A stretch of 64,000 nt of DNA from contig NZ_JAVIFV010000003.1 in the NCBI RefSeq assembly GCF_031157375.1, forward strand, positions 1,004,001-1,068,000, given 5' to 3'. Origin of the DNA: Sphingosinicella sp. LHD-64 (GTDB taxonomy: Bacteria; Pseudomonadota; Alphaproteobacteria; Sphingomonadales; Sphingomonadaceae). The stretch's first letter is position 1. Each line of letters starts with the position of its first letter. Below the pieces are notes generated by a model. The model was given only the letters and a program-made list of their open reading frames with translations, had not been told where the DNA came from and did not search any database. The position numbers were made by a program, and so were the translations under genes. This document shows positions 53,156 through 60,863 of this stretch, in pieces.

Positions 53156-53602
53156 TCAGCGAGGCAGGATCGCCAGCGTCTGGCCTGCGCCACCATCGGC
53201 CTGCTCGACGCGGAGTTCGATATCGTTTTCACGAACGCCGCTATCCCGGAGCGCGCGTGCCGCCGCCGCGCTGCGGGCGGCCGCAAGCTCGAAACGTTCG
53301 AGCCGGGCGTTGCCCTCGGCCGCGCCGCGGCTCACGATCCGGATCGGCCGACCGGCCCAGCGGCGACCTTCGGCCCGCAACTCGGTCAGCGCCGCAGGGG
53401 TCAGACGCGCTTCCCCGGGTTCGAACATCTGGGTGGCGCTCAGCACCCGTCCGGGCCTGGCCTCACTTTCGGCGCGCGTTCCCGCGTCGGCCTTCGGTCG
53501 GGCGGCCTGCATCGCATTCAGCATGACGAAGCAGGCGATCAGGACGAGGCCCAGATCGGCGAAGCTGACCGCCCAGCGCGGGACCGGGAGCGCGATCCTC
53601 AT
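53156..53602 (-). CDS. short MotB-like stator protein
   Basis: A 148-residue protein with one N-terminal membrane helix containing a possible proton-binding Asp (WAVSFADLGLVLIACFVMLNA). A linker and a reduced OmpA-like domain follow (LTPAALTELRAEG, RIVSRGAAEGNARLERFELAAARSAAAARAL, in part). Canonical MotB is about twice as long. The start ATG 53602 overlaps the MotA-like stop by four bases. Together the two resemble a compact stator or a MotAB-derived proton channel; rotation of this flagellum by it is unproven. Confidence 0.72.
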   Translation of the reverse strand: MRIALPVPRWAVSFADLGLVLIACFVMLNAMQAARPKADAGTRAESEARPGRVLSATQMFEPGEARLTPAALTELRAEGRRWAGRPIRIVSRGAAEGNARLERFELAAARSAAAARALRDSGVRENDIELRVEQADGGAGQTLAILPR

Positions 53603-54279
53603 CCCACCTGCCGCGCAGTCTTGCGCGCGCGCCACAGGCTGTAGGCCTCCTCCTCGGAACGGGCGAGCTCGATCAGCCGGTCGACGACGCGGGTCTGCCA
53701 CTGGCATTCGGCCTGCGACAGCCGCTCCAGCCGCGCGGCGACCGGTCCGGCAATCACGGCGGAGAGGAACAGGCCGTAAAGCGTGGTCAGCATTGCGGTC
53801 GCCATCGCCGGGCCCATCGCCGACGGGTCGTTCATCTGCGCGAACATGCCGATGAGGCCCAGGACGGTGCCGATCATGCCCATAGAGGGCGCGACCTCGG
53901 CGGCGTGACGCCAGACCGAAATCGCGCCCTCGTGGCGCGTGCGTCGTTCCTCCAGCTCCGCACGCGCCCAAAGGGAGAAACTGCTGCTGCCGTCTGCATC
54001 GGCGAGCCGGCAGGCCAGCCGGTGGACGAACTCGACCGGCGTGTTGACCCGGTCGGCAAAGACGATGCCGCGATATTCCGAAACACTCTCGATCCGGCGC
54101 ACCGCCTGCTCGGCCGTCCGGGCGTCCGTATCGGGCTTGGCAATGAAGAGAGTCCGAAGCGCGCCGAGCGCGCGGCGCCGGTCGGCGCGGGTCGCGGAGA
54201 CGATCACGGTGACGAGGGTGCCGCCGAGCACGATGAGGAGCGAAAGAGGGTCGATCACCCGATCCAGATACACGACCAC
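53599..54279 (-). CDS. MotA/ExbB-like stator protein
   Basis: A 226-residue membrane protein. Helices lie near residues 8-28, 130-150 and 165-190, with the proton-channel stretch VAPSMGMIGTVLGLIGMFAQM and TLYGLFLSAVIAGPVAARLERL. The start GTG 54279 follows GGAGG five bases upstream; other GTGs nearby are possible. It differs from the canonical MotA at the end of this window in length and sequence. It is coupled to the MotB-like gene and divergent from flgB. Confidence 0.78.
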   Translation of the reverse strand: MVVYLDRVIDPLSLLIVLGGTLVTVIVSATRADRRRALGALRTLFIAKPDTDARTAEQAVRRIESVSEYRGIVFADRVNTPVEFVHRLACRLADADGSSSFSLWARAELEERRTRHEGAISVWRHAAEVAPSMGMIGTVLGLIGMFAQMNDPSAMGPAMATAMLTTLYGLFLSAVIAGPVAARLERLSQAECQWQTRVVDRLIELARSEEEAYSLWRARKTARQVG

Positions 54280-54295
54280 ACGACCCTCCTCGCCG

Positions 54296-54333
54296 CCGGC
54301 AAGATCCTGCCGGCCCCGGCAAGACGTTGCCGG
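54296..54333. repeat. tandem 18-base palindromes between motA-like gene and flgB
   Basis: CCGGCA-N6-TGCCGG at 54296-54313 and CCGGCAA-N4-TTGCCGG at 54316-54333, 20 bases apart, nearly identical. They lie 65 to 102 bases upstream of the flgB sigma-54 promoter, a usual enhancer distance, and within the leader of the MotA-like gene. Confidence 0.5.
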
Positions 54334-54397
54334 TCCTGCCCCCATTCCCTCGCAACGGCAAAGAGCGCGCGCTGTCGGGCGCATGCCGCGCACAAAT

Positions 54398-54412
54398 TGG
54401 CACGGCATTTGC
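54398..54412 (+). promoter_or_regulatory. sigma-54 promoter of the flgB-L operon
   Basis: TGGCACGGCATTTGC (54398-54412), an exact TGGCAC-N5-TTGC match followed by A, 75 bases before the flgB ATG. Confidence 0.85.
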
Positions 54413-54486
54413 AGCGACATGGGCGAGCGCCTCTGCCTGTCAAAATAACGGCGGACGGAGGCGGAGCTTTAGAGGAGTTTTCGATC

Positions 54487-54840
54487 ATGGCCGGAAATGA
54501 AGGCCTGTTCGGCATACACGGGACCGCGCTGGCGCTGCGCTCGCAGCGCCTGTCGCTGCTGGCGTCGAACATCGCCAATGCCGCGACCCCGGGCTACCAG
54601 GCGCGCGACATCGATTTCGGCCAGGCCCTCGCACGCGCGTCGCGCGGCATGGATGCCGGCTCGGCCGCCGAGAGCAGCGTCGCCTATCGCGTGCCGCTGA
54701 CCCCGTCGGTCGACGGCAACACGGTCGAGCTTTCCACCGAGCAGACGCTCTTCGCCGAAAATGCGGTCCAGTACCGCACCACCCTCACCTTCCTCGAAGG
54801 CCGGATCTCGACGATCCGCCGCGCGCTCAAGGGAGAATAA
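54487..54840 (+). CDS. flgB: flagellar rod protein FlgB
   Basis: A 117-residue proximal rod subunit. It contains the rod-family N-terminal block ALALRSQRLSLLASNIANAATPGYQARDIDF and a C-terminal amphipathic helix (FAENAVQYRTTLTFLEGRISTI). Start ATG 54487 with GAGGAG nine bases upstream. First gene of flgBCDEFGHIJKL. Confidence 0.93.
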   Translation: MAGNEGLFGIHGTALALRSQRLSLLASNIANAATPGYQARDIDFGQALARASRGMDAGSAAESSVAYRVPLTPSVDGNTVELSTEQTLFAENAVQYRTTLTFLEGRISTIRRALKGE

Positions 54841-54842
54841 CG

Positions 54843-55247
54843 ATGGAACGGTCCATGTCGGTGTTCGACATCGCCGGGCGCGCCATGTCGGCGCAGCTCG
54901 TGCGGCTCAACACCACCGCCTCCAATCTCGCCAATGCCGGCGCCGTCTCGGGCAGCCGCGAAACTTCGTTCCGCGCGCTGCGGCCGGTGTTCCGCACCGT
55001 CGAGACCGAGCCCGGCATCGCCACCGTCCGGGTCGAGAATGTCGTGCAGTCGCGCACCGAGCCGACCCGCCGCCACGATCCCAACCACCCGCTTGCCGAC
55101 GCGAACGGCGATGTCTGGGAAGCCGGCGTCGACAGCTCGGCGGAGCTCATCGACATGATCGAAGCGGCTCGCCAGTACCAGAACAACGTGCAGGTCCTCC
55201 AGACCGCCAAGACCCTCACCCTCGACACGATAAGGCTCGGCCAATGA
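54843..55247 (+). CDS. flgC: flagellar rod protein FlgC
   Basis: A 134-residue proximal rod subunit. It has the N-terminal block FDIAGRAMSAQLVRLNTTASNLANAGAVSG and C-terminal ELIDMIEAARQYQNNVQVLQTAKTLTLDTIRLG, given in part, where FlgC has its DMI/ASRSYQ-like motif. It begins 2 bases after flgB and overlaps flgD by four bases (ATGA). Confidence 0.93.
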   Translation: MERSMSVFDIAGRAMSAQLVRLNTTASNLANAGAVSGSRETSFRALRPVFRTVETEPGIATVRVENVVQSRTEPTRRHDPNHPLADANGDVWEAGVDSSAELIDMIEAARQYQNNVQVLQTAKTLTLDTIRLGQ

Positions 55248-55906
55248 CGACCTCTGCGATCAACGGGCTGAACAACCCGTCCACCACCAACACCTCCACC
55301 CAATCGAGCCAGACGCTCGGCCAGGCGGAATTCCTGCGGCTGATGACGACCCAGCTCACCACCCAGGATCCGTTCAACCCGATGGACAACACCCAGATGG
55401 TCGCCCAGATGGCGCAGTTCTCGCAGGTCGCCGGCATCGCCGAGATGAACGCGAGCCTGCAGACCATCGCGGCTGGCCTCGGCGGCAACCGCCTGTCCGA
55501 CGCGGCGAGCTGGATCGGCCATTCGATGCTGGTCGAAAGCGATGTCGCGACGCCGCTGCGCGACGGCACCTATGCCGGCGAGTTCACGCTGGAGAAAGAC
55601 GCGACAAACGTCACCGTCAGCTTCGTCAACGCGGACGGCGCGGTCGTTCACAGCCAGGCCCTGGGCGAAGTCGATTCCGGCGAGGCCGCCTTCGCTTGGG
55701 ACGGCAAGAACGAAGCCGGCGAATATATCGGCGGCGGCCCGCTGCGCATGGTCGTCACCGCGACGGTGGGTGGTCAGACGGTCACTCCGAAGACCGCCAC
55801 CTGGACCACCATCGCCGGCATCCAGTCTCCGGCCAACGGCGGCGAGAGCCGCCTCGTTACCGGCCTCGGCCTCCTCACCCCCGACAAGGCGATCCGCCTC
55901 GCCTGA
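55244..55906 (+). CDS. flgD: hook cap protein FlgD
   Basis: A 220-residue hook scaffolding protein. The N-terminal LGQAEFLRLMTTQLTTQDPFNPMDNTQMVAQMAQFS region (partial) is the FlgD signature. It is followed by the FlgD Tudor-like and FnIII-like domains (GEAAFAWDGKNEAGEYIGGG). Start ATG 55244 overlaps the flgC stop. It caps growing hook during FlgE assembly. Confidence 0.92.
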   Translation: MTTSAINGLNNPSTTNTSTQSSQTLGQAEFLRLMTTQLTTQDPFNPMDNTQMVAQMAQFSQVAGIAEMNASLQTIAAGLGGNRLSDAASWIGHSMLVESDVATPLRDGTYAGEFTLEKDATNVTVSFVNADGAVVHSQALGEVDSGEAAFAWDGKNEAGEYIGGGPLRMVVTATVGGQTVTPKTATWTTIAGIQSPANGGESRLVTGLGLLTPDKAIRLA

Positions 55907-55933
55907 GGCAGACTTTCACAAGGAGCAGATTCC

Positions 55934-57229
55934 ATGTCCTTCTACACTTCGCTCTCCGGCCTCCGCGGCGCCCAGACCGACCTGTCGGTCCTCGCCAACA
56001 ACATCGCGAACGTCGGCTCGATCGGCTTCAAGCGCAGCCGCGCCCAGTTCGGCGACATCGCCCCGGCGTCCAACACGACCGCCGGCCAGGGTGCGCGCCT
56101 CAAGGGCATCGAACAGCAGTTCACGCAGGGCGGTTTCGAGACCTCGTCGCGCGAGCTCGACCTCGCGATCAGCGGGGCCGGCTTCTTCGTGACCCGCGAC
56201 GCGGTCGCCAACGGCACCACTTTCTTCTCGCGCAACGGCTCGCTGTCGGTCGACGGCCAGCGCTACCTGCGCGATTCGAACGGCGGTTATCTCCAGGTCC
56301 TTCCCGTCGACAATGAAGGCAATGTCACGGCCACCGGCCTCGAGGCGGCGCAGAACCTGCAGCTGCCGCTGACCTCCGGTACGCCGCGTGCGACGAACCT
56401 GCTCCAGCTCACCGCCAACATGCCGGCGACAGCGGAGAAGCCCGAGGATCGCGCCGTCTTCAGCCCGAGCAATCCCTATGTCTTCGACCGGCTCGACCCG
56501 AACAGCTACAATTTCTCGCAGCAGACCACGGTCTATGACAGCCAGGGCAATGCCCAGTCGGCGACGCTCTATTTCGTCCGCACCGGCTCGACCACCGCGG
56601 GCGACACCGCCGACACCTGGGACGTGCACCTGTTCGTCGGCAACACCGAGGCCTCGGCCGGCGGCACCGCGACGACCCCGGCGACGCCGCTCGAGCTGAC
56701 CTTCGACGGCGCCGGCGTGCTGACCGCACCCACCGGCGCGGTCGCGTTCAGCAGCGTCTTCCCGTCGGGTGCCTCGGCGCCGCTGACGCTCAGCCTCGAC
56801 TTCGGCACCGCAACCACCCAGTCGCCGGGGACGTTCAACGTCTCCTCGCTGGTCCAGGACGGCGTCGCCTCGGCCAAGTTCAGCGACATCTCGATCGGCG
56901 AGGACGGCCTCATCACTGCAGCGTTCAGCGACGGCTCGATCAAGGCGCTGGGCAAGCTGCTCATCGCCACCTTCTCCAACCCCGATGGCCTGCGCGAACG
57001 CGGCGACGGGCGCTGGTCGGTGACCGGCGAGAGCGGCCCGGCGACGGTCGGCGTGGCCGGCTCGGACGCCTTCGGCCGCATCCAGTCGGGTGCGCTCGAG
57101 CGGTCCAACGTCGACCTCACCGAAGAGCTGGTCGCGCTGATCGCGGCGCAGCGCAACTTCCAGGCCAACGCCAAGGCGATCGAGACCTCCAACTCGATGG
57201 CCCAGTCGATCATCAACCTGCGGAGCTAA
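55934..57229 (+). CDS. flgE: flagellar hook protein FlgE
   Basis: A 431-residue hook subunit. The N-terminal [35 protein letters not shown] and the C-terminal [39 protein letters not shown], in pieces, frame variable D1/D2 domains. AAGGAG lies upstream of ATG 55934. It is built outside FlgD up to the length set by FliK. Confidence 0.94.
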   Translation: MSFYTSLSGLRGAQTDLSVLANNIANVGSIGFKRSRAQFGDIAPASNTTAGQGARLKGIEQQFTQGGFETSSRELDLAISGAGFFVTRDAVANGTTFFSRNGSLSVDGQRYLRDSNGGYLQVLPVDNEGNVTATGLEAAQNLQLPLTSGTPRATNLLQLTANMPATAEKPEDRAVFSPSNPYVFDRLDPNSYNFSQQTTVYDSQGNAQSATLYFVRTGSTTAGDTADTWDVHLFVGNTEASAGGTATTPATPLELTFDGAGVLTAPTGAVAFSSVFPSGASAPLTLSLDFGTATTQSPGTFNVSSLVQDGVASAKFSDISIGEDGLITAAFSDGSIKALGKLLIATFSNPDGLRERGDGRWSVTGESGPATVGVAGSDAFGRIQSGALERSNVDLTEELVALIAAQRNFQANAKAIETSNSMAQSIINLRS

Positions 57230-57255
57230 GGCCCCCGGGCCTGAGGAGCTGAGCC

Positions 57256-57999
57256 ATGGACCGGCTGATCCACACCTCCCTGTCGGGCCTGCGCGGGGCA
57301 ATGGCCCGCCAGGCGACGACGGCGAACAACCTCGCCAACGCGAACACGGTCGGCTTCCGCGCCGAGCTGTCGACCGCGCGGGCGCTGTGGGTTCAGGGCG
57401 GGGGCTTCGGCGCGCGCGCGCCGTCCTCGCAGGAGGTGACCGCGGCGAACATGCATGGCGGCACGGTCACCGAAACCGGTCGCGACCTCGACATTGCGCT
57501 CCGGGGGGAGGCCCTGCTCGCGGTGCAGGCCGCGGACGGCAGCGAAGCCTATACGCGGCGGGGCGACCTCCAGGTCAGCCCCTCCGGCCTCCTCACCACC
57601 GGCGACGGTCGCCCCGTCCTCGGCGACGGCGGCCCGATCACGCTGCCGCCCGCCGATTCCGTCCGCATCGCCGATGACGGCGCGGTCTGGATCGTGCCGA
57701 GCGGCGGCGATCCCAACGTGCCGCAGCAGGTCGACCGGCTGAAGCTCGCCAACCCGACGGGCTCGCGCGTGCTCAAGGCGGTGGACGGCCTGTTCCGGGT
57801 CGAGAATGGCGGCATCCTGCCGTCGGATCCGGACGGGCGCCTCACCCCGCGCAGCCTGGAAGGCTCGAACGTCGAGGTCAGCCAGGCGCTGATCGACATG
57901 ATCGACGCCAGCCGCGCCTGGGATACCCAGCTCAATCTCATCACCACGGCGCGCGACCTCGACACGTCCGCCGCCGATCTCATGCGCCTGCCCAGCTAG
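57256..57999 (+). CDS. flgF: flagellar rod protein FlgF
   Basis: A 247-residue proximal rod subunit. The N-terminal SGLRGAMARQATTANNLANANTVGFRAEL and C-terminal TPRSLEGSNVEVSQALIDMIDASRAWDTQLNLI (partial) match FlgF. It starts 26 bases after flgE with GAGGAG upstream. Confidence 0.92.
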   Translation: MDRLIHTSLSGLRGAMARQATTANNLANANTVGFRAELSTARALWVQGGGFGARAPSSQEVTAANMHGGTVTETGRDLDIALRGEALLAVQAADGSEAYTRRGDLQVSPSGLLTTGDGRPVLGDGGPITLPPADSVRIADDGAVWIVPSGGDPNVPQQVDRLKLANPTGSRVLKAVDGLFRVENGGILPSDPDGRLTPRSLEGSNVEVSQALIDMIDASRAWDTQLNLITTARDLDTSAADLMRLPS

Positions 58000-58021
58000 G
58001 CGCAAGCGAAGGAGCAAAGAC

Positions 58022-58810
58022 ATGGCCAATTCAGCCCTCCAGGTCGCCCGCACCGGGCTCGATGCCCAGTCCGAGCGGATGCGTGTCATCGCCAACAACC
58101 TGGCGAACGTGAACACGACCGGCTTCAAGCGCGACCGTGCCGATTTCGAGACGCTCGCCTATCAGGTGATGACCGCCGCCGGCGCCCGCTCCTCGGGCGA
58201 CAACCAATATGCGGTCGGCCTCAATCTCGGCACCGGCGTCCGACTGGTCGGCACCAGCCGGATCACCAGCCAGGGTTCGATCAACAATACCGAGAACCCG
58301 CTGGACCTCGCGATCGAGGGCGACGGCTTCTTCCAGATCTCGCGGCCGGACGGGACCACCGCCTATACCCGCGCCGGCAATTTCCACCGGTCCAACGAGG
58401 GCACGCTGGTTACGGCCGACGGATCGCCGATCCAGCCGCAGATCCAGATCCCGGAGAACGCCCAGTCGATCACGATCGGCGCCGACGGGACCGTCTCGGT
58501 GACCCTGCCCGGACAACCCGAGCTCGCCGAGGTCGGCCGGCTCGAGATCGCGACCTTCATCAACCCGGCGGGCCTGCGCGCGCTCGGCGGCACGCTCTAT
58601 GCGGAATCCTCCGCCAGCGGCACGCCGCAGGTCGGACCGCCCGCCGAGGAAAGCCGCGGCGCGATCCGCCAGGGGGCGCTCGAAGCCTCGAACGTCAACG
58701 TCGTTCAGGAGCTGGTCGACATGATCGAGACGCAGCGCGCCTACGAGGTCAACTCGAAGATGGTCTCGGCGACGGACGAGATGCTCCGCAACGCGAACCA
58801 GCAGCTGTAA
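58022..58810 (+). CDS. flgG: flagellar distal rod protein FlgG
   Basis: A 262-residue distal rod subunit, the usual length. ALQVARTGLDAQSERMRVIANNLANVNTTGFKRDRADFE and NPLDLAIEGDGFFQI are diagnostic, as is the C-terminal ASNVNVVQELVDMIETQRAYEVNSKM; all are quoted in part. AAGGAG precedes ATG 58022. Confidence 0.94.
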   Translation: MANSALQVARTGLDAQSERMRVIANNLANVNTTGFKRDRADFETLAYQVMTAAGARSSGDNQYAVGLNLGTGVRLVGTSRITSQGSINNTENPLDLAIEGDGFFQISRPDGTTAYTRAGNFHRSNEGTLVTADGSPIQPQIQIPENAQSITIGADGTVSVTLPGQPELAEVGRLEIATFINPAGLRALGGTLYAESSASGTPQVGPPAEESRGAIRQGALEASNVNVVQELVDMIETQRAYEVNSKMVSATDEMLRNANQQL

Positions 58811-58813
58811 CCC

Positions 58814-59455
58814 ATGGCCCACGCTTTGCTCATCGCCGCCTGCCTGTTCTGCGCGAGCCGCGCGCAGCCGCAGGAGGAATTTCGTCCGGCCCCGCCACCG
58901 GCGCCGCCGCCGGCTGCTGCCAACGGCGCGATCTTCCAGGCGTCCAACGGCTTCTCGCCGCTGACCAGCGGCCAGCGCGCCGGCGCGGTTGGCGACGTGC
59001 TGACCATCGTCCTTGTCGAGCGCACCCAGGGGTCGTCCTCGAGCTCGTCGGGCACGAACCGGGAGGGCAATATCGGCCTGACGCCGCCTTCGACGGGACC
59101 GCTCTCCTTCTTCCAGCCGTCCGACGTAGCCGCGGGCGGCCAGTCCGAGTTCGACGGGCGCGGCCAGACCGGCCAGTCGAACAGCCTGGTCGGCGAGATC
59201 ACCGTCACCGTCCATGAGGTCTTTCCGAACGGGGTGATGCGGGTGCGCGGCGAGAAGCAGCTCCGGATCAACCGCGGCCACGAGTTCATCCGCCTGTCGG
59301 GTCTCATCCGCTTCGCCGACGTCGGCCCGGACAACCGCGTCCCCTCGACCCGTGTGGCGGACGCCCAGATCGAATATCTCGGCCGCGGCGAGATCGCGCG
59401 CGCCAGCCGCCAGGGCTGGCTGCAGCGCTTCTTCTCGATGCTGAGCCCGTTTTGA
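58814..59455 (+). CDS. flgH: flagellar L-ring protein FlgH
   Basis: A 213-residue outer-membrane ring protein. The N-terminus is very short before a lipobox-like LIAAC (Cys10), without the usual positive residues, so the true start may be elsewhere or lipidation may be weak. The conserved part includes GDVLTIVLVERTQGSSSSSS and VTVHEVFPNGVMRVRGEKQLRINRGHEFIRLSG (partial). It begins 3 bases after flgG. Confidence 0.9.
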   Translation: MAHALLIAACLFCASRAQPQEEFRPAPPPAPPPAAANGAIFQASNGFSPLTSGQRAGAVGDVLTIVLVERTQGSSSSSSGTNREGNIGLTPPSTGPLSFFQPSDVAAGGQSEFDGRGQTGQSNSLVGEITVTVHEVFPNGVMRVRGEKQLRINRGHEFIRLSGLIRFADVGPDNRVPSTRVADAQIEYLGRGEIARASRQGWLQRFFSMLSPF

Positions 59456-59463
59456 GGTGTGAC

Positions 59464-60561
59464 ATGATCCGTTCGATTTTCTTCGCACTCGCGGTTTTGT
59501 TCGCGGTCGCCGCGCCGGCCGATGCAGCGACGCGGATCAAGGATCTCGGCGCGTTCCAGAGCGTGCGCCCGAACCAGCTGATCGGCTACGGCATCGTCGT
59601 CGGCCTCGCCGGCACGGGCGACGACAATCTCGAATATGCCACTCAGGGCATGAACGGCGTCGCCGCGCGCTTCGGCCTCACCTTGCCGCCCGGCGTCAAT
59701 CCGGCGCTCAAGAATGCGGCGGCGGTGATGATCACGGCAGAACTGCCCGCCTTCGCCCGGCCCGGCCAGCGGCTCGACATCACCGTCTCGGCACTCGGTC
59801 GCGCCCGCAGCTTGCGCGGCGGCACACTCATTCTCACCCCGCTGCGCGGCGCCGACAACCAGATCTATGCGATGGCGCAGGGCAACCTCGCCGTCGGCGG
59901 CCTCGGCGTCTCCGCGCAGGACGGCAGCCAGGTCTCGGTCAACGTGCCGTCGGCCGGCCGCATCCCCGGCGGCGCCACGGTCGAGCGTGCCGTCGACACC
60001 GGCTTCGCCACTGCGCCGACGCTGACCTTCAACCTCGCCGAAGCCGATTTCACGACCGCCCAGCGCGTCGCCGACGCGATCAACCGCCAGCTCGGCCCGG
60101 TCGCACGCGCCACCGACGCCGTCTCGATCGCGATCGAGGCCGCGCCCGGCGCCGAGATACGCACCCAGCTGATGAGCCGGATCGAGAACATTTCGGTCGA
60201 GCCGGGCGACGCGCCGGCACGCGTCATCGTCAACGCCCGCACCGGTACCGTCGTCATCAACGGCGCGGTCCGGATCAGCCCGGCCGCGGTCAGCCACGGC
60301 CGCCTCACCGTCGCGGTGCAGGAGAATCCGACCGTCGTGCAGCCCGCGCCCTTCTCGCGCGGCCAGACCGCGGTCGAGCCGAACAGCGACATCGAGGTCG
60401 AGGAGCAGCGCTCGCCGATGTTCGATTTCGCGCCCGGCGCCTCGCTTTCCGAGATCGTCCGCGCCGTGAATGCGATCGGTGCGGCGCCGTCGGATCTCGT
60501 CGCGATCCTCGAGGCGCTCAAGCAGGCCGGCGCGCTGCGCGCCGAGCTGGTCGTCCTGTGA
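59464..60561 (+). CDS. flgI: flagellar P-ring protein FlgI
   Basis: A 365-residue periplasmic ring protein with signal peptide (IRSIFFALAVLFAVAAPADA). The family blocks are RIKDLGAFQSVRPNQLIGYGIVVGLAGTGDD, MNGVAARFGL, ALGRARSLRGGTLILTPLRGADNQIYAMAQGNLAVGG and FDFAPGASLSEIVRAVNAIGAAPSDLVAILEALKQAGAL (all partial). I chose ATG 59464, preceded by GAGGTGTG, over a TTG at 59452 that overlaps the flgH stop. Confidence 0.94.
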   Translation: MIRSIFFALAVLFAVAAPADAATRIKDLGAFQSVRPNQLIGYGIVVGLAGTGDDNLEYATQGMNGVAARFGLTLPPGVNPALKNAAAVMITAELPAFARPGQRLDITVSALGRARSLRGGTLILTPLRGADNQIYAMAQGNLAVGGLGVSAQDGSQVSVNVPSAGRIPGGATVERAVDTGFATAPTLTFNLAEADFTTAQRVADAINRQLGPVARATDAVSIAIEAAPGAEIRTQLMSRIENISVEPGDAPARVIVNARTGTVVINGAVRISPAAVSHGRLTVAVQENPTVVQPAPFSRGQTAVEPNSDIEVEEQRSPMFDFAPGASLSEIVRAVNAIGAAPSDLVAILEALKQAGALRAELVVL

Positions 60562-60863
60562 CCGGGCCGGTCTCCGTCCCGCCGTCCGCCGCCACGCCGG
60601 CGCCGGGCGCGCCGATCCAGAGCGACCGGCAGCAGGCGCAGATGCGCGAGGCGGCGCAGGCGTTCGAGGCGATCTTCTTGCGCCAGATGATCGGCTCGAT
60701 GCGCCAGGCCAGGCTCGCCGAGGACGCCTTCGGCAGCGCGGCGACCGACCAGTTCCGCGACTTGGGCGACGCCCAGCTCGCCGAGAGCATGTCGCGCCAG
60801 GGCAGCTTCGGCATCGCCGAACTCCTCATGAACCAGTTCCAACGTGGCGGAGGCCAGAGATGA
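60558..60863 (+). CDS. flgJ: rod-binding protein (FlgJ N-terminal domain only)
   Basis: A 101-residue protein with only the rod-binding half of FlgJ: REAAQAFEAIFLRQMIGSMRQ and LAESMSRQGSFGIAELLM. The muramidase half of enteric FlgJ is absent, as usual in alphaproteobacteria. The separate transglycosylase at 50976-51770 could supply it. The start is GTG 60558 overlapping the flgI stop (GTGA). Its stop overlaps flgK (ATGA). Confidence 0.87.
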   Translation: MTGPVSVPPSAATPAPGAPIQSDRQQAQMREAAQAFEAIFLRQMIGSMRQARLAEDAFGSAATDQFRDLGDAQLAESMSRQGSFGIAELLMNQFQRGGGQR

